NCBI RefSeq assembly: GCF_003123685.1
Contig: NZ_QCYJ01000005.1
Coordinates: forward strand, 434,001-498,000
Length of the DNA stretch: 64,000 nucleotides
Direction: 5' to 3'
Source: Nocardia aurea
GTDB taxonomy: Bacteria > Actinomycetota > Actinomycetes > Mycobacteriales > Mycobacteriaceae
The translations under genes were made by a program, and so were the position numbers. Numbering within the stretch: position 1 is the stretch's first letter; each line of letters begins with the position of its first letter. Below, one piece after another: positions 18,285 to 27,953 of the stretch. The notes under the pieces are model-generated. The model was given only the letters and a program-made list of their open reading frames with translations, was not told the origin of the DNA and ran no database searches.

Positions 18285-20657
18285 TCAGATCATGTTCCTC
18301 GCGGTCATCCACCGCATGGTGAACCACCCGCAGAACACCGGGAGCCAGCAGGTCAGCACCCGGTAGAGCAGCACCGAGGGGACCGCGATCGTCGCGGGCA
18401 CCCCGAAGGCGGCCAGGCCGCCGATGAGCGCGGCCTCCACCGCGCCGACACCGCCCGGCGTCGGCGCGGCCGAGGCCAGCGTGCCGCCGATCATGGTGAC
18501 GATGGTGACCGTCACGAAATTCGTGCCGCCGCCGAAGGCTTCGATACTGGCCCACAGCGCGCCCGCCTGACCGAGGGTGATCGCGGCGCAGCCGAGCACG
18601 ATGATGGAGAAGCGCTTGGGATCCCGGGCCAGCTGACCGAGTTCGCCGAGTACCTCCTGCAATTGCGGCCGTACCGAATTGTTGAGCCAGTGCCGCAGTT
18701 TCGGCACGAACATGAAGGTGCCGATGATGCCGACCGCGACACCCGCCGCCAGGTAGATCACCATCACGTCCGGCACGAAATGCGACAGGTTCGCCGAGGT
18801 GCCCGCCACGACGCTGAACAGCACGAGCAGGCTCAGGTGGGTGATGATCTGCACCGCCTGCTGCAACGCCACCGCGGCCGTCGCCCGCACCGCCCCGAGG
18901 CCGCCCTTCTGGAGGAAACGCACGCTCAGCGCGAGTCCGCCCACCCTGGCCGGTGTGGTGGTCGCGGCGAAGGTGTTGGCGATCTGCATGATCACCAGAT
19001 TCGTGAATTTGACCAGTCCGGAGGCGCAGGCCCACAGCGCCGCCGCCGCGCCGATATAGGTCAGCGCGGACACACCGAGTCCGAGCAGCGCCCACCACCA
19101 GTTCGCGGTCTTGAGCTGGGTGAAGAAGGTCGGCACCGCGCTGATGAACGGGTAGGCGACATAGACCAGGCCGATCAACAGCACCAACTGGATGATCTGG
19201 TTGCGGGAGAACCGGGTGATCTGATCGGCCTCGATCTTGTCCTGCCCGGTCTGCTTGCGGACCTCCTCGCGGGCCTTGGCGACCACCGAGCCGCCGCCGG
19301 AGACCGATTTGCGGATACCCGACGGCATGGCGTTCTTGGTCAGCCGACGCGAGGCCAGCAGGATGGTCTGTTCGCCGAGCGCCTCGATCGCGGCCCGCAC
19401 GGCCGGTTCCTTACCGTAGATCGCCGTCGTCGAGACCAGCAGTTGCGCGATATCGGACTGCATCTGGGTGTCGGAGGCGCCGAATTCGGCACTGCCGAAT
19501 CCGCCGAACAGGGTGGCGCCGTCATCGATCCTGACCTCGGCCGGACGCAGATCGCCGTGCGAGATCTGGCCCTTGTGCAGCAGATCCAGCGCCGTCCACA
19601 CCCCGGGCAGCACCGATTCGGGCAGTTCGGCGATGGTCGTGCCGCGCGGGGTCGTGTGCGCGTACAGCATCCAGCCGCGGTCGAGCGCGGCCACGCCGAC
19701 GGCGGTCTGACTCGACAGGCCGAGGTCGTCGGCGGCGATCGTCATCAGGGCGCGGTGTTCGACCGCCCGGTGCATCGACCCGTGCAGCGCCGCGGTCTCG
19801 CTGCTGCGGAACGTCAGCCAGCGCCACAGCATGCGCAGCGCGCTCCAGCTGCGCTGGTTCTTGCCGTACAACTCGATCATCAGTTCCCGCTCGGGCCCCG
19901 TCACCGCGGCGGCCAGCGTCAACGGGCCCGGGCCCGCCGGGCGCACCACGGTGAAACCGTTCACCGTGTGCCCGCGCCGGGCCAGCACCCGCACGGCCGC
20001 GTCGAGCGGAACCTCCAGCGCGGGCGTGCCGACCACCCAGACGATGAGCGCGCCGACCAGCCAGCCGACCGAGAGCCCGAGCATCGCGCGCGCCGGAACC
20101 ACGGTGCTGACCACCAGGTGCATCGGCGCGAACGCCAGCAGCAGGAACCACAGCCAGCGTCGCGGTTTGGTCGGCAGCCAGGGGCTGGAGACGGTGAGGA
20201 CCGCGGCGAGCATCGCGATCCAGCGCGGATCGTCGAGGAATTGGGAGAGGAAGGTGTCGAGCCGGTCCGGCACCTGGAGATGCCATTTCGGCGCGGACAG
20301 ACCGGTTCCGGTGATGGAGAGCAGCAGGCCCGCGGTCAATCCGGCCGCCGCGTATCCGGCGAGGAGTTTCCACTGCCTGCCGATGACGAGTTCGATCAGG
20401 ATCGCGAAGGGCAGGATCAGGATCAGGACGCCGTAGACCAGGTAGACGAGGTTGGACTGGTCGGGGGTGAGGAAGCCGACGATATCGGAGACCGAGCGCT
20501 CCAGTGCCAGCCATTCCGGCCGGGTGATGACGGACGCGGCGATGACGACGGCCAGCCACAGCGCCGCGATGACGACACGGACGATGTCAGTGGTCCGCCG
20601 GATCAGCGGTTGTAGCAGGCTGCCCGTGACCGGGATGTCCCGCCCGTCGACTCGCAT
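18285..20657 (-). CDS. Flippase-like membrane protein with internal kinase-like domain
   Basis: A 790-residue protein in three parts. Residues ~1-240 hold several transmembrane segments. Residues ~250-430 resemble a degraded protein-kinase fold: the catalytic-loop-like HGDLRPAEVRIDD and the DFG-like position FGGFGSAEF. Residues ~480-790 form the lysylphosphatidylglycerol synthase/AglD-type membrane domain (FAATTTPARVGGLALSVRFL, APTPGGVGAVEAALIGGLAA). The family includes lipid flippases and glycosyl or aminoacyl transferases to lipids. The kinase-like part has Leu-Arg-Pro after HGD, so it may bind nucleotide or be a pseudokinase. It is probably a mycolic-actinobacterial envelope protein; its substrate is unknown. 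Confidence 0.8.
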   Translation of the reverse strand: MRVDGRDIPVTGSLLQPLIRRTTDIVRVVIAALWLAVVIAASVITRPEWLALERSVSDIVGFLTPDQSNLVYLVYGVLILILPFAILIELVIGRQWKLLAGYAAAGLTAGLLLSITGTGLSAPKWHLQVPDRLDTFLSQFLDDPRWIAMLAAVLTVSSPWLPTKPRRWLWFLLLAFAPMHLVVSTVVPARAMLGLSVGWLVGALIVWVVGTPALEVPLDAAVRVLARRGHTVNGFTVVRPAGPGPLTLAAAVTGPERELMIELYGKNQRSWSALRMLWRWLTFRSSETAALHGSMHRAVEHRALMTIAADDLGLSSQTAVGVAALDRGWMLYAHTTPRGTTIAELPESVLPGVWTALDLLHKGQISHGDLRPAEVRIDDGATLFGGFGSAEFGASDTQMQSDIAQLLVSTTAIYGKEPAVRAAIEALGEQTILLASRRLTKNAMPSGIRKSVSGGGSVVAKAREEVRKQTGQDKIEADQITRFSRNQIIQLVLLIGLVYVAYPFISAVPTFFTQLKTANWWWALLGLGVSALTYIGAAAALWACASGLVKFTNLVIMQIANTFAATTTPARVGGLALSVRFLQKGGLGAVRATAAVALQQAVQIITHLSLLVLFSVVAGTSANLSHFVPDVMVIYLAAGVAVGIIGTFMFVPKLRHWLNNSVRPQLQEVLGELGQLARDPKRFSIIVLGCAAITLGQAGALWASIEAFGGGTNFVTVTIVTMIGGTLASAAPTPGGVGAVEAALIGGLAAFGVPATIAVPSVLLYRVLTCWLPVFCGWFTMRWMTARNMI

Positions 20658-20928
20658 GTCGTATCGGCACTTTCGGATCGAGTTGGAGCTTCACCGGCCA
20701 CCCGCGTCGCGCGTTCGGTGAGTATGCAGCAGGTCACCGTGCCCGATCGGCCCAACACGCCGCCGTGGTGCGACGCCGCGAGTGCCGTTTCGGGCGGTGA
20801 TCAGCCTGCCAGAGACAGCGGCGACGGGGCAGGGCGGGCCGGTCGGCAACTATCCGGCGACCCACGGCCTTGCCGAAATCGTCGACGCCGATAACGATCT
20901 ATGGCGGACCGGACGATCGAGGGAGACC

Positions 20929-21789
20929 ATGGCGGAGCACGAGCGGGATCTGGCAGGCAGCACCATCGTGGTGACCGGAGCGAGTTCCGGTATCGGCGCC
21001 GAGGCCGCCGCGAAACTGGCGGTGCGCGGTGCGACGGTCGCGGTGGTCGGGCGCTCGCCCGAACGCACTCGGGAGGTGGCCGCGGCGGTGGGCGCGCACG
21101 CCTTTCTCGCCGATTTCGGCCGACTCGACGACGTGCGCTCCCTCGCCGAGCAGTTGCTGAGCCGATACCCGCGCATCGACGTCCTCGCCAACAACGCGGG
21201 CGGCTCGTGGCCGAAACGCACCGCGACCGCCGACGGCAACGAACTGACCTTCCAGGTCAACCATCTCGCCCCGTTCCTGCTGACCGGTCTGCTGTTCGAG
21301 CGCTTGTCACAGGCGCCGCAACCGCGGGTGATCAACACCTCGAGCATGACCTACCGCTCGGCGAAACTGGATCCGGAAACCGCCAACGCCACGACCGGAT
21401 CGTTCGGCATGCTCGGCGCCTACAGCGCGTCCAAACTCGCGAACATCCTGTTCACCCGCGAATTGGCGCGTCGCACGGAGGGCACCGGGCTGGTCACCGC
21501 CGCGTTCCACCCCGGCGTCGTCGCCACCAATGTCTACGACAACATCCCGTTCGGTGTCGGCGCGTTCGTGCGTTCGCCGCTGGCGCGCCCGTTCTTCATC
21601 CGCCCGGAGAAAGGCGCGGGCCCGCTGGTGCGCCTGGTCACCACGACGGACACCGACGCCGTCCACGGCCGCTATTTCCACCGTTTCGAGGAGGAGACGC
21701 CGCGCAACGCGCAGGCCGTCGACGCCGATCTCGCGCAACGTCTCTGGGCTATGTCGGAGCGGCTCACCGGCGTCTCGATACCGGGCTGA
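20929..21789 (+). CDS. Short-chain dehydrogenase/reductase
   Basis: A 286-residue SDR. The cofactor motif is VVTGASSGIGAE, the NNAG motif is DVLANNAGG, and the active-site triad is Ser in INTSSMT and Tyr-Lys in YSASKLAN. The composition after the active site (FHPGVVATNVYDN) is that of the retinol dehydrogenase/WWOX-like SDR group. The ATG at 20929 has a GAGGGAGA site just upstream; the longer frame from 20782 lacks one. The oxidised substrate cannot be predicted. It is transcribed divergently from the flippase-like gene. Confidence 0.88.
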   Translation: MAEHERDLAGSTIVVTGASSGIGAEAAAKLAVRGATVAVVGRSPERTREVAAAVGAHAFLADFGRLDDVRSLAEQLLSRYPRIDVLANNAGGSWPKRTATADGNELTFQVNHLAPFLLTGLLFERLSQAPQPRVINTSSMTYRSAKLDPETANATTGSFGMLGAYSASKLANILFTRELARRTEGTGLVTAAFHPGVVATNVYDNIPFGVGAFVRSPLARPFFIRPEKGAGPLVRLVTTTDTDAVHGRYFHRFEEETPRNAQAVDADLAQRLWAMSERLTGVSIPG

Positions 21790-21858
21790 ACCGCGACCGG
21801 CCGAACACGGGGTACGTCTCCGCGATATCGCTCGCGCCGACGCCGAACACCCCGCCGG

Positions 21859-22629
21859 TCATCGGTGCCGGTCGACGCGCTCCGCTCCCCGTCGCCGCTG
21901 CGCCTCGTGTCGCGGTCGGTGCAACCACATCACCACGCTGCCGCGATCGGCCGTGTTACCGCCAGCGAAGTTGTGCCATGAGCGCGGCGTGCATTCGAAG
22001 ACCACCATCGAATTGTCCAGTGGCGGAATCGTGAGGGTGGGTCTGGTGGAATCGCCGCGATCGGCCCGGAGCCCGATCTCGCCTCCGTCACCGGTGCGCC
22101 AGTCCGGATTGCCCAGGTGGAACAGCACCGCCACCGCCCGCACGGTCTCCCGTGTGCCCGCGCCCGCGTCGGGCAGGCGCACCTCGCCGGGTCCCGGCAC
22201 GGGTTCGGCGAACAGCGCGGAAGCCAGTCCGTTGTCCGGTGTCCCGGCCGGACTGCCCGGCGCGTGGTGCCGTACCGAACCGTCGATATCGCCGGTCGCC
22301 GTCACCCCGGTCACCCCGGCGATCAGGTCGTGCCATTCCCTCGTGGCGAACAGGGCGAGCGGGCCGTCCCGCAATTCGGATAATCCGAGCGCGGTGGGGT
22401 CACCCTGGCCGGTCACCGGTCGGAATCGGTCGCTTCGCTCGGCGCGCACGCGCGCGTAATCGTCGACGAGCCGCTGGTAGAAGTCGGCGACGAAGATATC
22501 GCGGGCGTAGATGTGCGGAAAAGGCCCGGTTCGGCGGATCCAACGCCGGTGCGCGAACAATTCCGTGAACCACGCGGGCTGGGCCTGCACCCGGCTCGTC
22601 ATTACCCCAGTCACAATTACCCCAGTCAC
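21859..22629 (-). CDS. 2OG-Fe(II) oxygenase-like protein, iron site possibly lost
   Basis: A 256-residue protein. Its C-terminal part follows the 2-oxoglutarate/iron oxygenase pattern: FHLGNPDWRTGDGGEIGL, then DNSMVVFECTPRSWHNFAGG, then RGSVVMWLHR, with a distal His and an Arg for 2-oxoglutarate. The proximal HxD iron ligands normally expected ~50 residues upstream are not found; the region reads SVRHHAPGSPAGTPDNG. It may be inactive. The GTG start at 22627-22629 is supported by GGGAGGGAG upstream; an ATG 27 bases downstream is the alternative. A 16-base direct repeat covers the first codons. Confidence 0.65.
   Translation of the reverse strand: MTGVIVTGVMTSRVQAQPAWFTELFAHRRWIRRTGPFPHIYARDIFVADFYQRLVDDYARVRAERSDRFRPVTGQGDPTALGLSELRDGPLALFATREWHDLIAGVTGVTATGDIDGSVRHHAPGSPAGTPDNGLASALFAEPVPGPGEVRLPDAGAGTRETVRAVAVLFHLGNPDWRTGDGGEIGLRADRGDSTRPTLTIPPLDNSMVVFECTPRSWHNFAGGNTADRGSVVMWLHRPRHEAQRRRGAERVDRHR
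22596..22628. repeat. Tandem 16-base repeat at the oxygenase start
   Basis: On the + strand the unit ATTACCCCAGTCAC(A) occurs twice in direct succession at about 22601-22630. It encodes the repeated TGV-TGV at the protein start, indicating local duplication. Exact edges are approximate. Confidence 0.6.
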
Positions 22630-22733
22630 AGCGAACTCCCTCCCGGACGAACATCGTGATCCTATTGAATTCGGTTGTCCGGTATCGACCCCGCCGACTG
22701 TTCGTCGCCGGCGCGGACTGACAGGATCGCGGT

Positions 22734-23363
22734 GTGCTCGGTGATCTTCGTATCTGCTGTGTCGGCGACTCCTTCGTCGCCGGGGTGGGTGACCCCCGCT
22801 GCCTCGGTTGGGTGGGCCGCCTCGGCGCCTCGGCCCATGCCGACGGCTTCGCGCCGACGCTCTACAACCTCGGCGTGCGCCGCCAGACCTCCGTCGATAT
22901 CGCCGAACGCTGGCTGGGGGAGTGCGAACAGCGTCTGCCGTCGGGAACCGACGCCGCGGTCGTGCTGTCGTTCGGTGTCAACGACACCTCGTGGGAAGAC
23001 GGCGGTCCGCGCGTCGATCCCGCGAGGTCGGCGGAGTCGTTGGCGCGGATGCTGCGCGAGGCCGCGGCACGCGGTTGGCGGGTACTCGCGGTCGCGCCGC
23101 CGCCGGTCGCCGACCCGGACCACAACGCGCGTAGCGCCGCACTCGACGAGAGTTTCGCCGAGATCTGCGCGTCGACCGCCGTGCCCTACGTGCGGATTCA
23201 TCACGCTCTGCGTGCGAGTCCGGTGTGGATGCGCGAGGTGCGGGCGGGAGATGGCGCGCATCCGGGCGCGGGCGGATACGACATCCTCGCCGAACTGATC
23301 GAGCCACGGTGGCGCGAGTGGCTGTCCGGCTGGAATTCGCTCGAATCTGTCTCAGACGTTTAG
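22734..23363 (+). CDS. SGNH/GDSL-family hydrolase
   Basis: A 209-residue esterase-type protein. Block I with the nucleophile Ser is CVGDSFVAGVGD, block III-type FGVNDTSWEDG carries the Asn, and the C-terminal GDGAHPGAGGYD carries the catalytic Asp/His pair, so all SGNH residues are present. No signal peptide is seen, so it probably acts in the cytoplasm on an ester or lipid. It starts at GTG and its stop overlaps that of the convergent AarF-type gene by 4 bases. Confidence 0.88.
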   Translation: MLGDLRICCVGDSFVAGVGDPRCLGWVGRLGASAHADGFAPTLYNLGVRRQTSVDIAERWLGECEQRLPSGTDAAVVLSFGVNDTSWEDGGPRVDPARSAESLARMLREAAARGWRVLAVAPPPVADPDHNARSAALDESFAEICASTAVPYVRIHHALRASPVWMREVRAGDGAHPGAGGYDILAELIEPRWREWLSGWNSLESVSDV

Positions 23364-24832
23364 CTCGCCGTGATCCGTCGCGCCCGTCGTTCGCGGGCGG
23401 CGGCGAGATCGACGGGCCGGGGATCCTGCTGGTCCAGCCGGTCGAAGACCTCGGCCAGCACCGGAAGCGACCGCACGATCTCTTCGCGGTAGGCGCCTTC
23501 GGTGCCGAGTTGCGCCAGCGCGCCGATGATCGTCAGCGAAGATCGCGCGAACGGGGTGAAAGGCACCGGGATCGTGCACTGCCTGGCCACATTCGACAGT
23601 TTGGGCCGGGTCGCGCGCACCACCTGCCTGCGCAGCCACGGCGAGGTCAGCTGAAAGGTCTTGTGCCGCAGTGGTTCACTGCACGGAAGAACCGCCGCGA
23701 ACAGCGCGTCCACATCGAAACTGCGATCGCCGGTGACGAATCCGTGCCGCCTGCTCGCCGCTTCCAGATCCGTCGGCCCGCCTTCGAACACGGCCCGGCA
23801 GTAGTCGAGGGCGAGGCCGTCGAAACCGGCGGGTGGCCATCGGCAGCACGCGCCGAAATCCACGACGCCGAGTCTGCCGTCGGGCAGCACCCGGAAATTG
23901 CCGGGGTGCGGGTCGCAGTAGAGCAGATCGGTGCGTGTGCAACCGTCGAGCACGAAACGCACCATCGCCATGCCGACTCGATCGCGTTCGGCCTGCGAAC
24001 CCGAGGCGATGATGTGCGGCACCGGGGTGCCGTCGAGCCATTCGGAGACGACGACGTCGCCCTGCTGGGCCACCACGTCCGGGACCCGGAATTCCGGGTC
24101 GTCGCGGTAGGCGTCCGCGAACGCGCGCTGGCTGGCGGCTTCGGCGGCGTAGTCGAGTTCGCGGAGAATGCCCGCGCGCACCGAATCGGTCAGCGCCGCG
24201 ACATCGGCGCCGGGCACGAACACCCCGAGCAGGGCCGACATGCGGCGTAATTGGTCGAGATCGCCGAGCACCGATTCGCGGGCGCCGGGATACATGATCT
24301 TGACCGCGACTTCCCTGCCGTCGTGCCACACGGCCCGGTGCACCTGACCGATGGACGCGGCGGCGGCCCGGCGGTCATCGAACTCGAGGAAATTCGTTCG
24401 CCAGTCCCGGCCCAACTGTTCGGCAAGCACCGCGTGCACCGTCGACGGCAGCATCGCCGGGGCGGAATCCTGGAGCCTGCCCAGCGCGATCCGGTACGGC
24501 TCGGCCAGCTCCGACGGCAGCGCGAGTTCGTAGATGGCGAGGAGCTGGCCGAATTTCGTCGCGCAGCCCTTGAGTTCGCCGAGAACTTCGAAAATATGCT
24601 GCGCGGTCCGTGACCTGATGTCGCGATTCACTTCCGCGGCCGAACGACCGAGCGCGCGCTTTCCGTAGCCGATCGCCCTTCTACCTGCGAAGGCCACCGG
24701 AATCGATGCGATTCTCGCATTGCGGACCACCCGGCCGACCGGGAGTGCGGCGGCCGTTTCGGTCGTGGAAATGTGGGTGTCGGAACCGGTCGATATCTCG
24801 TCCGGTCGATCTATTCCCCGTCCAATGGTCAT
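23360..24832 (-). CDS. ABC1/AarF/UbiB-type atypical kinase
   Basis: A 490-residue protein of the UbiB family. The diagnostic KxGQ helix is KGCATKFGQLLAIY, the Ala-rich nucleotide loop is AAAASIGQVHRA, the Lys of the kinase fold is in EVAVKIMYPG, and the catalytic loop CDPHPGNFRVLPDG is followed by GVVDFGAC. These proteins are ATPases or atypical kinases linked to quinone and lipid homeostasis. The ATG has a GAGGTGATTC site. It is divergent from the GntR regulator, ~100 bases away. Confidence 0.9.
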   Translation of the reverse strand: MTIGRGIDRPDEISTGSDTHISTTETAAALPVGRVVRNARIASIPVAFAGRRAIGYGKRALGRSAAEVNRDIRSRTAQHIFEVLGELKGCATKFGQLLAIYELALPSELAEPYRIALGRLQDSAPAMLPSTVHAVLAEQLGRDWRTNFLEFDDRRAAAASIGQVHRAVWHDGREVAVKIMYPGARESVLGDLDQLRRMSALLGVFVPGADVAALTDSVRAGILRELDYAAEAASQRAFADAYRDDPEFRVPDVVAQQGDVVVSEWLDGTPVPHIIASGSQAERDRVGMAMVRFVLDGCTRTDLLYCDPHPGNFRVLPDGRLGVVDFGACCRWPPAGFDGLALDYCRAVFEGGPTDLEAASRRHGFVTGDRSFDVDALFAAVLPCSEPLRHKTFQLTSPWLRRQVVRATRPKLSNVARQCTIPVPFTPFARSSLTIIGALAQLGTEGAYREEIVRSLPVLAEVFDRLDQQDPRPVDLAAARERRARRITAS

Positions 24833-24936
24833 GAATCACCTCACATCGTGCGCGGATCAGTGTTACATAGATGCGGTCCGACCTCGTGCGTCCTAGACTG
24901 TCTGGGACGTGCAGCCAGAGCCGAGAGGTGGCATTG

Positions 24937-25707
24937 ATGGGTTCCCGAACGGTAGTCGCCGACGTTGCCGATGAATTGGCACGCCGGGTCACCGCGGGGG
25001 AATACCAGCCCGGTGAACTGATGCCGTCGGTCCGTCAGGTGGCCGAGGAATTCGATATGAACCGGGCCACCGCGCAACTGACGCTCGGCAGGCTGGAATC
25101 GTACGGTTTCGTCGAAGCCCGCCGTGGCAAGGGTTTCACCATTCGCGACGTCCGCGAGGCGGGCGGAATCGACGTGTATCGGCATCTGTTCCGTTTCTCG
25201 GTCCCGATGCCCGATGTCGCCATCGATATGTTCCGCGACATCGTCGAGGTCGAGCGCGGCATCGTGATGGACGTCCTGCTCGCCTACACCGCGAGCGCGC
25301 AGGACATCGATCCGGCCGAGTTGAAATCCGCCATCGATCAGCTGGAATCGCTGGCCCGGCGCGAGGTCCCCGACTACCAGCAGATCCTGGCCATCGAGGT
25401 GGTGCTGGTCCGCAAATTGCTGACCGCGCTCGGCATGAGCATGCAACGGGCCATCCTCAACTCCATCGGCGAGATGGTGCTCGAGGTGCCGGAGGCGGTG
25501 CAGGCGTTCTTCGCGGGCGCCGCCGATCTGCACGTGCTGGTCTGGCGTGCGCTGGTCGCCGTGTGGGAATCCGGTTCGGGTCCGTCGGACGCGCAGTTGG
25601 CGCTGTTCGAAGATCTGTTCGGGATGTACCACGAGAAGGTCGTCGCGAAATTCGAGGAACTGCTCGTGGCCGAACCGGTCGAGCAAACGCACGCGGCGAC
25701 GGCCTGA
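24937..25707 (+). CDS. GntR-family (FadR-type) transcriptional regulator
   Basis: A 256-residue regulator. The N-terminal winged helix reads LARRVTAGEYQPGELMPSVR, then EFDMNRATAQLTLGRLESYG, as in GntR proteins. The C-terminal ~170 residues are helical, resembling the FadR/FCD ligand-binding domain. The ATG at 24937 follows a GAGAGG site; an upstream in-frame extension has none. It is transcribed divergently from the AarF-type kinase and could regulate it. Confidence 0.88.
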   Translation: MGSRTVVADVADELARRVTAGEYQPGELMPSVRQVAEEFDMNRATAQLTLGRLESYGFVEARRGKGFTIRDVREAGGIDVYRHLFRFSVPMPDVAIDMFRDIVEVERGIVMDVLLAYTASAQDIDPAELKSAIDQLESLARREVPDYQQILAIEVVLVRKLLTALGMSMQRAILNSIGEMVLEVPEAVQAFFAGAADLHVLVWRALVAVWESGSGPSDAQLALFEDLFGMYHEKVVAKFEELLVAEPVEQTHAATA

Positions 25708-25805
25708 GCCCCCTTCGCGACCACGGTCCGAGCCCCGTATTCCACGTTCGCTACACATACGGCTAACTTCTGGCACACCTGCTCGGTCGAACGTACCGTT
25801 GCGGT

Positions 25806-26789
25806 ATGACCGACTCCGTCGAGTTGCTGCCCGCCCTGCCCTACGAGTCGTGGCGCCCCGCCAAGGAGACGCTGCACCGGTTCACGCAGATCGTCGGCAA
25901 GGTCGCGCTCGCGACGGGGATCCGCCGCAACCACTGGTGGCATATCACCTACCGGCTGACCGCGCGCGGATTGAGCACCGTCCCCCTCGGTGACGCCCGC
26001 GGCGGTCCCGTGTTCACCTGCGCGTTCGATTTCTTCGATCACGTGCTTCGGATCGCCGACGCCAGGGGTACCGAGGTGGAGATCGAGCTCTCCGACCGGT
26101 CCGTCGCGAGTTTCTACACCGCCGTCATGGACGGCCTCGCCGAACTGGGCGTGGAAGTGGTTCTGCCCCATCCGCATCCATTCGACCTCCCCGATGTCGG
26201 GCGCCCCTTCGCCGAGGACACCGAGCACGCCCACTACGACCCCGACCAGGTGCGGCGCGCGCACACGGTCCTGGTCCGGGTCGGGCGGATACTGGAGGAG
26301 TTCAGCGCCACCTACTCCGGCAAGATCAGCCCGGTCCAATTCTTCTGGCACAGTTTCGATCTCGCGGTCCAGCGGTTCTCGGACCGGCATATCGACCTGC
26401 CCGAGACCCTGGATTCGGTGACCCGCGAAGCCTATTCGCGCGAGGAGATCAGCGCGGGATTCTGGTTCGGCGACGCGAAAGTGCCCGCCCCGACGCTGTA
26501 TTCGTATGTCGCGCCGGAACCCGACGGACTGGCCGATCGTCCGCTGCCGCCCGGGGCGCGCTGGGTCGCCGCCGGGTCGAGCCACTCGGCCTACTTCGAC
26601 TACGACGACCTCCGCCGCGCCGACGATCCGGTCGGCGCGGCGCTGGAATTCCTCCAGTCGGTCTACGTGTCGGGTTCGGAGTTGGCGGGCTGGGATACCG
26701 CGCGACTTGCCTGCTGGGGCGGTATCACCGATCCGATCCTCGAACGCGAGCACCCGAGGTGGCCGGAATGGCCGCTCAAGCCCCGTTGA
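25806..26789 (+). CDS. DUF5996 family protein
   Basis: A 327-residue protein with the hallmark start LLPALPYESWRPAKETLHRF, then IRRNHWWHITYRLTARGLST and a later RWVAAGSSHSAYFDYDDL region. This matches the DUF5996 family, common in actinobacteria, with many conserved Trp and His residues and no assigned function. No signal peptide or membrane segment is seen. Its 3' end overlaps the convergent flavin oxidoreductase gene by 14 bases. Confidence 0.85.
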   Translation: MTDSVELLPALPYESWRPAKETLHRFTQIVGKVALATGIRRNHWWHITYRLTARGLSTVPLGDARGGPVFTCAFDFFDHVLRIADARGTEVEIELSDRSVASFYTAVMDGLAELGVEVVLPHPHPFDLPDVGRPFAEDTEHAHYDPDQVRRAHTVLVRVGRILEEFSATYSGKISPVQFFWHSFDLAVQRFSDRHIDLPETLDSVTREAYSREEISAGFWFGDAKVPAPTLYSYVAPEPDGLADRPLPPGARWVAAGSSHSAYFDYDDLRRADDPVGAALEFLQSVYVSGSELAGWDTARLACWGGITDPILEREHPRWPEWPLKPR

Positions 26790-27897
26790 GCTTGTTGAGA
26801 CGTTCGCAGGATTCGACGTATTCGTTGATCAGCCGCGCGACGACGTCGGCGGAACGTTCGACCTTGTTCAGCATGCCGACCACCTGACCGACCGGATTGA
26901 AGTTCACATCCTTGGCGGCCTCGGGGTAGCGGTGTCCGCGCTTGACGCCGTCGAGGGCGACCATCATCTGCAACGGCATCGGCAGCGGGCTCGGATTCTC
27001 CGGCTGTTCCCAGGCCTCGGTCCAGTCGTTCTTGAGCATGCGGGCCGGTTTGCCGGTCCACGCGCGCGAGCGCACGGTGTCGTTGCTGGTGGCGTCGATG
27101 TAGCTCTGCATCTGCGCGGGCGGCACATTGGCCTCCTCGACGGTCAGCCACACCGAGCCGGTCCACGCGCCCGCCGCGCCCATCGCCAGGGCCGCGGCGA
27201 TCTGGCGGCCGTTGCCGATACCGCCTGCCGCGAGCACCGGCAGGTCGCCGACGGCGTCGATCACCTGGGGCCAGAGCACCAGCGAGGAGACCTCACCGGT
27301 GTGTCCGCCACCCTCGGTGCCCTGGCAGACGACGAAATCCAAGCCCGCGTTCTTGTGGTTGAGCGCGTGTTTCACCGATCCGCACAGCGCGCCGATGAGT
27401 CGGCCCGAGTCCTGGATCTGCGAGATCACCTCGGCCGGCGGGGTGCCGAGCGCGTTGGCGACCAGTTTGGCCTTCGGGTGGCGCAGGATCACCTCGATCT
27501 GCGGGGCGACCGTGGTGGCGGTCCAGCCGAGCAGTTGGTTGTGGTGTTCTTCGGCGGGCAGTTTCGGCACACCGTGGTCGGCGAGAATCTTCTCGGCGAA
27601 ATCGCGGTGGCCCTGCGGAACCAGTTCGGCCAGTTTGGCTTCCAGTTCCTCGGGGTTGAGCCCGTCGATGCCCTTGCCCTCGTACTTCGACGGGATGACC
27701 AGGTCGACGCCGTAGACGCCGTGCACGTGCTCGTCGAGCCAGCTCAGCTCGACTTCGAGTTGCTCGGCGGTGAATCCGACCGCGCCGAGTACGCCGATTC
27801 CGCCGGCATTGCTGACCGCGGCCGCGACGTCGCGGCAGTGGGTGAAGGCGAAGATGGGGAACTCGATCCCCAGCCGGTCGCAGATTTCGGTACGCAT
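26776..27897 (-). CDS. NAD(P)H-dependent flavin oxidoreductase, YrpB/NMO type
   Basis: A 373-residue FMN TIM-barrel enzyme beginning RTEICDRLGIEFPIFAFTHC. It contains VVCQGTEGGGHTGEV (a phosphate/substrate loop), PVLAAGGIGNGRQIAAALAM and AAGAWTGSVW. The sequence resembles mycobacterial Rv1533-type proteins more than the PA1024-like enzyme at 17250, so the two are separate subfamilies. The activity may be nitronate oxidation or enoyl reduction. A KstR-like palindrome lies ~60 bases upstream of the ATG. Confidence 0.88.
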   Translation of the reverse strand: MRTEICDRLGIEFPIFAFTHCRDVAAAVSNAGGIGVLGAVGFTAEQLEVELSWLDEHVHGVYGVDLVIPSKYEGKGIDGLNPEELEAKLAELVPQGHRDFAEKILADHGVPKLPAEEHHNQLLGWTATTVAPQIEVILRHPKAKLVANALGTPPAEVISQIQDSGRLIGALCGSVKHALNHKNAGLDFVVCQGTEGGGHTGEVSSLVLWPQVIDAVGDLPVLAAGGIGNGRQIAAALAMGAAGAWTGSVWLTVEEANVPPAQMQSYIDATSNDTVRSRAWTGKPARMLKNDWTEAWEQPENPSPLPMPLQMMVALDGVKRGHRYPEAAKDVNFNPVGQVVGMLNKVERSADVVARLINEYVESCERLNKLNGA

Positions 27898-27953
27898 GGG
27901 TGCTGGTCTCCCTTACTGGCTCCGCAGCCGCTGGCCGCGGACCGAGGACGCTA

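Noticed and set aside
18663..20615. 650-codon + strand open frame opposite the flippase-like gene
   Set aside because: Shadow frame; composition is Arg/Gln/His-rich and the opposite strand encodes a coherent membrane protein.
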